Assembly: GCA_012295275.1 (NCBI GenBank)
Contig: CM022665.1
Location: 43,766,152 to 43,791,151 of the forward strand
Length of the DNA: 25,000 bases
Source of the DNA: Chrysomallon squamiferum
Lineage: Eukaryota > Mollusca > Gastropoda > Neomphalida > Peltospiridae
Direction: 5' to 3'
The position numbers were made by a program, and so were the translations under genes. This document shows positions 18,500-25,000 of this stretch, piece by piece (within the stretch, counting starts at the first letter, position 1; the number at the start of each line of letters is the position of its first letter). The notes below the pieces were generated by a model that was given only the letters and a program-made list of their open reading frames with translations, had not been told where the DNA came from and searched no databases.

Positions 18500-18502
<3 letters not shown>
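17575..18502. other. AT-rich intergenic segment
   Basis: No gene recognised. Short tracts include ATT units near 17860, TA/GT units at 17946-17978 and an A run at about 18158-18176. Remaining sequence is unique without splice-like or domain-like signals I trust. Confidence 0.45.
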
Positions 18503-18567
<65 letters not shown>

Positions 18568-18568
18568 G

Positions 18569-18604
<36 letters not shown>
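18503..18604. repeat. (TC)n-(TGTCTC)n-(TC)n microsatellite
   Basis: About 30 TC units, then four to five TGTCTC units (18562-18590), then TC again. It ends in TCTCTGACTGATAA (18601-18614), a flank repeated exactly 120 bp downstream (18721-18734) after another short CT run. Confidence 0.9.
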
Positions 18605-18796
18605 TGACTGATAACTGCCTTTCTGTAATCGCTCAGCTCAACAAGTATACGTTTATACATATTCATACACATGCATGCACATACACATTCGCGCTCATGC
18701 ACATATACACACACTCTCTCTCTCTGACTGATAATGTATGTATTATTTTTTATATCTGTTATGGCATACTGTGTTTAACCCCAATTATTCTGAATA

Positions 18797-18800
<4 letters not shown>

Positions 18801-18889
<89 letters not shown>
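18801..18889. repeat. (CT)n-(CA)n microsatellite
   Basis: About 38 CT units (18801-18877) followed by (CA)n to 18889. Confidence 0.95.
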
Positions 18890-19229
18890 TTCAGTATTTG
18901 GTTTCTTTCCACTGATAATAAATAAATCGTCTTCCACTAACTAAACACTTCATATTGCGGCCTCCTTTTACGTAAATGTCAGAAAACATAATTGAATGAC
19001 TGATCAAAGCACGTTTTTCGCGTTTCAAGTTTCTGAAACTTCTGTTCATTATTCGACAATTCCAAACATGCCTTCATTTAATGCTGATATGTACTAATTA
19101 TACAACACAAATTTTATAAGACGGTACTTTTGCCTTAAAAAATATATAATGAAAATAAAATAAAATATAATATAAATAAAAAAAAAGAAAAAAATGAAAA
19201 AAATTCTAATAGTTAATTTTCAGTTTTTT
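18890..19229. other. unique intergenic segment
   Basis: No gene recognised; AT-rich, with an A-rich stretch at 19140-19203. Confidence 0.45.
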
Positions 19230-19640
19230 TTCAGTGGTTAGTTTATTCATTCATCCTTTCATTTCTCTTCTCTTGTTTTCATTGACTTCTTTTGTTTCTT
19301 GTTTCTCGCTTCATTTCTCCTTCTTTCTTTCTTTTTCAATATTTAATTCTTCAGAGCTGTTCTGTAATCTATTTTATTTTCTTACATAATAACTTTTAAA
19401 GCTTATCTTTTTCTTTCTTTCTTTATTCATTTCCTCAATTTTTCTTAAATTTTTATCTTCCTTTCGTTCTTTCATTACTTTCTCTCCTTCTTCTTTTCCT
19501 TTCTGTCTCTCTTTCTTTCATCCCCTTCTCTCTCTCTTTTTGTTTCATTCAATTTTTCTTTAAATTCTTTATTCTCCGATTCACACCTTTTATTCTTTCT
19601 TCTCTGCTTTCCTAACACCATCTTTCCTTCTTCCTGCCTC
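19230..19640. repeat. degenerate pyrimidine tract (TTTC/CTTT)
   Basis: About 400 bp of strongly pyrimidine-biased + strand made of TTTC, TTCT and CTTT variants with recurring TTCATTT strings. No gene. A similar tract ends the window at 24,495-25,000. Confidence 0.7.
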
Positions 19641-19985
19641 GCGATCATTAGCCTCAGTGCCCGTTATAGACAGGTGATGTTATCTGCACGTATTTTTTTA
19701 CGTTACTTTTCTTCAGGCTAGGAAGGTCGAACTAAGTGTGTTTTACGTTGCTATATGAATCATCTTGTAATCTGTAGCTCTGTAATTTGATAATTTACGG
19801 TTCTTTGGTTTTAGTCAGATCTGTAGAGATACAGCCACACTCTTCCGTATTAAAATATGCTGACTATTATTAGCCCCAAAAATAAAAATAACTAAAAAAA
19901 AAGAGAAGATTATTACTTATTTATGTGAACAGAGAAATTGTTGATACGATAAACCGTAATGAAATCTGAAGAGAAATGACATCGA
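19641..19985. other. unique intergenic segment
   Basis: No gene recognised. A short GC-richer patch lies at 19635-19690; the rest is AT-rich. Confidence 0.4.
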
Positions 19986-20150
19986 CGATAACGATAACAA
20001 CTGCAACAACAACAGCAATAATAATAATTATAATATATGTAATAATAATAATGTTAATCGTAATGATAATAATAATAATAATAATAATAACAGCAACAAC
20101 AACAGTAATTGTAGTAGTAGTAGTAGCAGTAGTGACCAAATAGTTATCAA
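19986..20150. repeat. compound AAC/AAT/GTA trinucleotide tract
   Basis: Interrupted AAC, AAT, AAC and GTA units in series, similar in style to the tracts at 682-802 and 9822-9899. Confidence 0.8.
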
Positions 20151-20351
20151 CTGTAATAATCAGATAATCAATGATGATGAATATGATGACGAAGAAGAAA
20201 ATAATAAAAAATAAAAAAATTTAGAAGTTTATAATGAAATCGTGTCTTCGTCAAATAAAAATAAATTAAAACCAAGAAAATAAAACAACAACGAAAAGAA
20301 AAAAAAAAAAAAAGAAAAAAAGAAGAAGAAATTAAACGATAACAACAACAG

Positions 20352-20476
20352 CAACAACAACATAACTCCCTCAAAACAACAACATAAACCCCAAAACAAC
20401 AACATAAAACCCCAAAACAACAACATAAAACCCCAAAACAAAAACACAACCCCCCAAAAAACCACAACAAAGAACC
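20352..20476. repeat. 21-bp minisatellite with C4A4 junctions
   Basis: Four recognisable units: an imperfect 21-bp unit at 20372-20392, two identical units at 20393-20413 and 20414-20434, and a diverged one at 20435-20455. The identical units combine AAAACAACAACATAAAA with CCCC. Decayed copies flank them. The minus strand therefore shows regularly spaced GGGGTTTT strings, and a C-rich block (20475-20485) follows. Confidence 0.8.
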
Positions 20477-20485
20477 CGCCCCCCC

Positions 20486-20932
20486 AATTTAAAAAAAAAA
20501 AAATATATATATAAACAACCCCAAAACTGTTAAGGAAATAAAAACGAAAAAAACAGCACTAATATTTTTATAAGTTTACACAAACACATGCACGGACACA
20601 TGCACACACACGCACACACACAGTGACAATAACAACAATAATAATAATAAAATGAAAAGAACACGTGATCTAGATAGGCTGGTGATATAACAGTTTATAG
20701 TGCGGATGACTAATGCCGGTGTCGGAGATGTTTATGTGTTATACCTGCTTTGTGTGGATATATTTATCACGAGAGCCTGACTACAAACAATTCTGACATC
20801 TTATATTACATTCCTGCCACGGTACAAGACAAATTTTACTTTACTTTGGTTTGGTTTGGACTGTTTTTAGTTTGATTTATTTTTGTTTGGTTTGGTTTCG
20901 TTTCGTTTTCTCTGTCTGTGCATATTTTATTT

Positions 20933-20934
<2 letters not shown>
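20486..20934. other. intergenic segment with short repeats
   Basis: No gene recognised. It contains CA/CACG units (20589-20620), unique sequence (20660-20820) and GGTTT-type pentamer units (20845-20905). Confidence 0.45.

Positions 20935-20962
<28 letters not shown>
20935..20962. repeat. T28 run
   Basis: Uninterrupted T homopolymer followed by a short TA run. Confidence 0.85.
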
Positions 20963-20965
<3 letters not shown>

Positions 20966-21077
20966 TATATATATAATTTAATCGTATTAAAATTTTGGTT
21001 ATGTGCCTTTTTTATATAATAGTTTAGATTCTTCTTCTTCTTTTCTTATTATAATTATTATTTTTATTATTATTAAT

Positions 21078-21335
21078 ATTCTAACTGTTGTTGTTGTTGT
21101 CATTGCGATCGTCATCATTATCATCATCACCGTCACTATAATATTATTCATTCATTATTATTATCATTCACCGTCACTATAATCATTATCATCATCACCG
21201 TCATTATCATCATTATCATCATCACCGTCATTATCATCATCACCGTCACTATAATCATTATCATCGTTACCGTCATTATCATCATTATCATCATCACCGT
21301 CACTATCATCATTATCATCAACATCACCAATATCA
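21078..21335. repeat. CAT-based minisatellite with 27-bp higher-order period
   Basis: GTT units (21081-21099) lead into an array of ATC/ATT units punctuated by ACCGTCA at 21129, 21170, 21197, 21224, 21242, 21269 and 21296. Spacings are 41, 27, 27, 18, 27 and 27, so most of the array has a 27-bp unit made of nine-base multiples. Confidence 0.8.
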
Positions 21336-21678
21336 GTTTTTCTATTATTATCTTTTAAAATTTATTTTGTTTTTCTTAAAACGAGGAAATAAACACCAGA
21401 AACGTTTTAATAGTGTATTATCTTTCAAATTTTTACATTCTCGTCTCTGATATTTCGTCGTAAAAGTTAAATTCGCTTATTTTTTTAAAGATTTTTGACT
21501 TGCTTATTTACTTAATAGTTATAGCGTTGTTTTTGTCGAAGAAGAAAAGAGGATGGAGGAAGTAAAAAAAAGACACGAAGGGCTGAAAGAATTAATAATA
21601 GAGAGAGCGAGAAAAACGAAAAGAGGACAGGATAGATGGAGGAAGACAAATATAGGAATAGAAAGAAGAAAATAATTA

Positions 21679-21681
<3 letters not shown>
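21336..21681. other. intergenic segment, purine-rich at its end
   Basis: No gene recognised; 21,540-21,680 is strongly purine-biased on the + strand. Confidence 0.45.

Positions 21682-21768
<87 letters not shown>
21682..21768. repeat. (AG)n microsatellite
   Basis: About 43 uninterrupted AG units, the longest dinucleotide run in the window. Confidence 0.95.
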
Positions 21769-21773
<5 letters not shown>

Positions 21774-21827
21774 ACAGGAAAAGAAAATAGAAAGATATAA
21801 TATACACATACCAATACATACGACCAG

Positions 21828-22095
21828 GATAGATAGATAGATAGATAAATATATAGATATGTATATATATATATAGATAGAAAGATAATAGATAGATAGA
21901 CAGATATATAGATAGATATATATATATATATATATAGATAGATAGTAAATAGATAGATAAACAGATGAAAGAAAAATGTAGACAGACAAAGATATATATA
22001 GATAAACAGTAGAAAGATAAATAGACAGATATTAGTGCATAGATATAAAGATAAAAAGATAGTTATATAGACTGATAGACAGAGCGATAGATAGA
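21828..22095. repeat. degenerate GATA/TA tract
   Basis: GATA units, interrupted by TA runs and ACAG units, over about 270 bp. The long serine/tyrosine/leucine open frames on the minus strand are repeat artefacts. Confidence 0.85.
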
Positions 22096-22139
22096 GAAAA
22101 TTAATATTTGAAAAAGCATTACAGTGAACTAACTCACAA

Positions 22140-22250
22140 ACAGATAAATAAACATACAAACAAATAAACAAAAATACATACATACGAAAATACATATAAT
22201 AAACCAACAAATAAATAAACAAATAAACAAACAAATAAATAAATAACACA
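22140..22250. repeat. degenerate AAAC/AAAT tract
   Basis: Loose tandem AAAC and AAAT units with ACAT interruptions. Confidence 0.7.
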
Positions 22251-22488
22251 TTCATCAACAACTCATCGCCTCTTTTCTCTGCTGACAAAGCGAAACAAGA
22301 AGAGAAATTTTCTCATCATTTTTTTTTCTTTTTTTTCTTCTCCAACCTGCGATGGGTGGAGAGAATGACTAAGCCTGTGGGTGACTCACTGTGGTTAGAT
22401 CAACAAGATACACCGAAACACTCTCTGCTATAATAGGTATAGGTAACCGACTGACTTCTGGAAACCTTCCAGCATGAGTGTTTTTAAA

Positions 22489-22556
22489 TGCTGAGACAAG
22501 GGGCGATGCGATGTACTTCTTCCAATTTTATTTACATTTTTCCCACCGTATATAAA
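22489..22556. repeat. diverged dispersed repeat, copy 1
   Basis: TGCTGAGACAAGG, then ACTTCTTCC, TTTATTTAC and TTTTTCCC in order. The same series of blocks recurs at 23398-23449, and both copies lie upstream of a CA repeat. Confidence 0.5.
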
Positions 22557-22581
22557 TTGTCCGAATTGCATTCGCATACGC

Positions 22582-22614
22582 AACACACACACAAACGCGC
22601 GCGCGCGTGTGTGG
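22582..22614. repeat. (CA)n-(CG)n-(TG)n alternating tract
   Basis: About 30 bp of almost continuous purine-pyrimidine alternation with a self-complementary core (ACACG...CGTGTGT). Such sequence favours left-handed Z-DNA. Confidence 0.75.
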
Positions 22615-22739
22615 TTGAATTAAGTGGTATGGTTTACATTGACAGTTATATATATATTTAGTGTCGTTTTAAGTGTGTTATTTCTTTTCTGTGGGTATAT
22701 TAGAGATGATATGCTTTTCAGAATGTAAATAAACATTTG

Positions 22740-22740
<1 letters not shown>

Positions 22741-22781
<41 letters not shown>
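22741..22781. repeat. (TA)n microsatellite
   Basis: About 19 TA units. Confidence 0.9.
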
Positions 22782-22782
<1 letters not shown>

Positions 22783-22969
22783 TATATACAGGCATAAGTG
22801 ATTACAAATTTCAATTCCCTTTTTAAAACTTGAATTATGAATGGTTTGGTTTATGATTATATTCTGGCATTAATGTAACTACATCAATATTTCTAACAGA
22901 TAAGGAAAAAAAAAAAAAATCTTTTTTGAGTTTCATTTAGTCTTTACTTTGTAAACGAAAATACTTCTG

Positions 22970-23290
22970 TCTCGTTTTGTATCAGAGTGATACAGTCATT
23001 CGTTGCGTATTACTGAACACGAGTCGGATACGTCTTGTTTACAATCGAAATTCGAATCCGGTTGCCGATGCTGAACGTCTCGTTATCGTCTCTCTTTTAC
23101 CTCTTCCGACGACTATAAAAGGTCCGATTAAGGAACCTGAAATTTCCTGCGCTGGTCACGTGAAAAGACAAGTTTATTTTTAAATTTTCTCGGAGTTTCG
23201 GAAATGTTTTCAAAAAATGGATTTTGAAAAGGATTATCAATTCAGAACTGTGTCTATATATAACACACACGGGATGTTACCGGGTAAGTA
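22970..23290 (+). promoter_or_regulatory. candidate promoter and first exon of an unidentified gene
   Basis: A repeat-free, CpG-richer island. TATAAAAGG (23114-23122) is a strong TATA box. An E-box in GGTCACGTGA follows at 23157-23162. An ATG at 23217 opens a frame (MDFEKDYQFRTVS...) that reaches the consensus donor G|GTAAGT at 23283-23289 after about 22 codons. TATA, spacing, start and donor agree, but I recognise no protein and see no matching acceptor or second exon in the window. Weak upstream open frames have no known motif. Confidence 0.3.
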
Positions 23291-23397
23291 ATTAGCTTAA
23301 GGAATTATCGTAATTAATGTGTATTTTGACATGTATCCTTAACAGATCGGCTTAATATTTCCTTTGATACTTGATACGTTTTTCTGGTGACTCACAA

Positions 23398-23449
23398 TGC
23401 ACTGAGACAAGGTTACGTTCTTCTTCTAATTTCATTTACCTTTTTCCGT
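23398..23449. repeat. diverged dispersed repeat, copy 2
   Basis: TGCACTGAGACAAGG, CTTCTTCT, TTTCATTTACC and TTTTTCCG follow the same order as in copy 1 at 22489-22556. A (CA)n tract (23469-23490) follows. Confidence 0.5.
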
Positions 23450-23499
23450 TTTTGTTCTCTATTTCAATAACACACACACACACACACACAGAGAGAGGT

Positions 23500-24061
23500 T
23501 AGGTCACTGCTCGGAGCAACCTGCACACGCCCCATGCATGCTTGTGGTCGCACTGCACCAAGCTAATTTCCGTCATACCACTTGTTATCAACTGTGGGAA
23601 AGTGCATATGATAGATCTCGTACAGCTAAATGCTTTAGAAAAAAAAAAAAAAAAAAAAAGAAAAGAAAAAAATGAAATCCTCAGGAATTATGAACATTTC
23701 CTGTAAAATGCAGTTTGAATTACCAAAAGGTCTCACACATAATAAAAAAAAAAAAAAAAAAAAAAATTAAAGAAAGAAAAAGTTTTGGTTATGTCGTTAA
23801 AACAAATGTTTGAAATCCAGCAGCAGATAAGTGAATATTCGTGTCCTGTGTTTAAGGCGTATCATACCAAAAAAAAAAAAAAAAAATGATGGCAGAAATT
23901 AAATTTTGATATTCGTTACTGGTTAAAAAGTCGTTAAATGAATGCTTGTAGAAACTGATGGTTGAAAATTTTTTAATATGCGCTAGTGTTGTCGCTAAAA
24001 TGTTTTATTATTATTATGAATAATATTATTATTTTAAAGTAAACTTATATTTCAGTGTACA
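23500..24061. other. intergenic with A runs
   Basis: No gene recognised. A short GC-richer patch at 23495-23580 precedes A runs at about 23640-23659, 23744-23766 and 23867-23886. Confidence 0.45.
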
Positions 24062-24089
24062 TTTTTTTTTTTTTTTTTTTTTTTTTTTT
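24062..24089. repeat. T28 run
   Basis: Uninterrupted T homopolymer. Confidence 0.85.
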
Positions 24090-24129
24090 GGCTGTTACAT
24101 AATGTATGGTTCTTTATACAGACTTGTTT

Positions 24130-24185
24130 GGATATATATATCTATATCTATCTATCTATCTATCTATCTATATATATATATATAT
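24130..24185. repeat. (TATC)n-(TA)n microsatellite
   Basis: TA units, about seven TATC units, then TA units again. Confidence 0.85.
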
Positions 24186-24472
24186 GAGTCAATAATTTAA
24201 ACTTTTCATTCATTAATGATAAATAAACATATTATATTGTGTATTATTATTATTAACTATATTTGCTAGCTGCAATTTACTATGATAATAATAATAACAG
24301 TTATTACTGTGTTATGACGTATAGAGTTATTACTTGGACATAGACACTAAGGAAAGATTGGGAATAAACTTGTGAAGCCAAGAGAAGGTGACAGGAAAAC
24401 AGTTTAAAATCATTTAAAAGTTATTTTTCTTACGTTTGATTTTCTGATACTAGAATGTTAATGTTTTCTTAA
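24186..24472. other. AT-rich unique segment
   Basis: No gene recognised; only short ATT/AAT runs. Confidence 0.4.
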
Positions 24473-25000
24473 TTTTTTTTTTTTTTTTTTTTTTCGCGTA
24501 TATTTCTTGACTTTCTTTTATTTTTTCTTTCTTTCTTCTTTCCATTATCTTCATTTCTTCGTTCCTTCTTTATTTCTTTTTCATTCTTTCTAATTATCTT
24601 CATTTCTTTCTTCTTTCTTTTGTTTTTATTTTTTCATTCCTTCTATTATATTCATTTCTTTATTCTTTTTTATTTTCTGTTCTTTTTCTTCTTTCTTCTT
24701 TCCATTATCTTCATTTTGTCTTTCTTTTATCTTCATTTTTTCTTTCTTTCCGTTCTCTTCATTTCTTTATTCTTTCTTTTATTTCGATTTCTTTTTCTTT
24801 CCATTTATTATCTTCATTTTTTTTTTTCTTTCTTTCATTATCTTCATTCTTTATTCTTTCTTTTATCTCTATTTCTTTTTTCTTTCTTTCTAATATATTT
24901 ATTTCTTTATTTTTAAATTTTCTATTCTTTTTTCTTTCTTTCTTTATTCCATTATCTTCATTTTTTTTTTCTTTTAATTTTCACTTTTCTTTCGTTCCAT
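24473..25000. repeat. long pyrimidine tract with CATTATCTTCATTT units
   Basis: A T run (24473-24494) leads into about 500 bp of nearly pure pyrimidine DNA (TTTC, TTCT) to the window end. ATTATCTTCATTT-type strings recur roughly every 40-70 bp, suggesting a decayed tandem array. The 98-residue Phe/Leu/Ser open frame is an artefact. Confidence 0.75.

Larger units (their letters stand above)
22251..22740. other. unique intergenic segment
   Basis: No gene recognised. It includes the palindrome CTGGAA-ACC-TTCCAG (22458-22472), the first copy of a dispersed repeat pair (22489-22556) and a CA/CG/GT alternating tract (22582-22614). Confidence 0.45.

Noticed and set aside
20372-20455. Interstitial telomeric repeat
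   Set aside because: C4A4 strings occur once per 21-bp unit rather than in tandem and do not match the TTAGGG/TTAGG repeats expected of an animal.
22458-22472. Heat-shock element
   Set aside because: The TTC/GAA blocks have a 3-bp gap where a 2-bp gap is required, so only a plain palindrome can be claimed.

Overview
The window is a stretch of animal nuclear DNA: AT-rich, intron-containing and crowded with simple repeats. It has long A/T runs, di-, tri- and tetranucleotide microsatellites, and several minisatellites. I recognise one protein-coding gene, on the + strand between about 10.6 and 16.8 kb. It encodes a tandem CCCH zinc-finger protein of the TIS11/ZFP36 (tristetraprolin) family, which binds AU-rich elements in mRNA 3' UTRs and promotes their decay. 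The two-exon layout (short first exon, phase-0 intron, large second exon with both fingers) is the usual one for this family. Repeat density and an unfamiliar C-terminus suggest an invertebrate, possibly a mollusc or another repeat-rich lineage, but I cannot place the species.

Layout. 1-10,600 is upstream flank with no recognisable protein gene. It is mostly microsatellites and A/T tracts, interrupted by CpG-richer unique islands (1-445, about 5,520-6,060, about 7,855-8,060). Two of these carry a perfect cAMP-response element. 10,600-10,800 is the probable promoter (CCAAT, GC boxes, CRE-like site, E-box). Exon 1 is 10,801-10,875, the intron 10,876-12,694, and exon 2 begins at 12,695. The frame of exon 2 meets a TGA at 13,550 inside a CAG/AGC tract. 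Clearly coding sequence continues in a second frame and then returns to the first frame, ending at TAA 13,841-13,843.

The 3' flank holds three AU-rich repeat systems: an exact 36-bp array (13,910-14,197), a decayed array rich in TATTTAA (about 15,045-15,830), and a long (TTTA)n tract plus a perfect TTATTTATT nonamer (16,459-16,649). They precede a good AATAAA at 16,720. If all are transcribed, the mRNA of this AU-rich-element-binding protein carries an unusually large set of potential binding sites for its own product.

16.8-25 kb is again intergenic-looking, repeat-dominated DNA. One island at about 22,970-23,290 has a TATAAAAGG box and a consensus splice donor and could be the first exon of an unidentified gene. 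I see no rRNA, tRNA, CRISPR array or recognisable transposon protein, and nothing that amounts to a clear new multi-gene system. The most interesting signals are the double frame shift in the glutamine tracts and the AU-rich repeat arrays downstream of an AU-binding protein gene.
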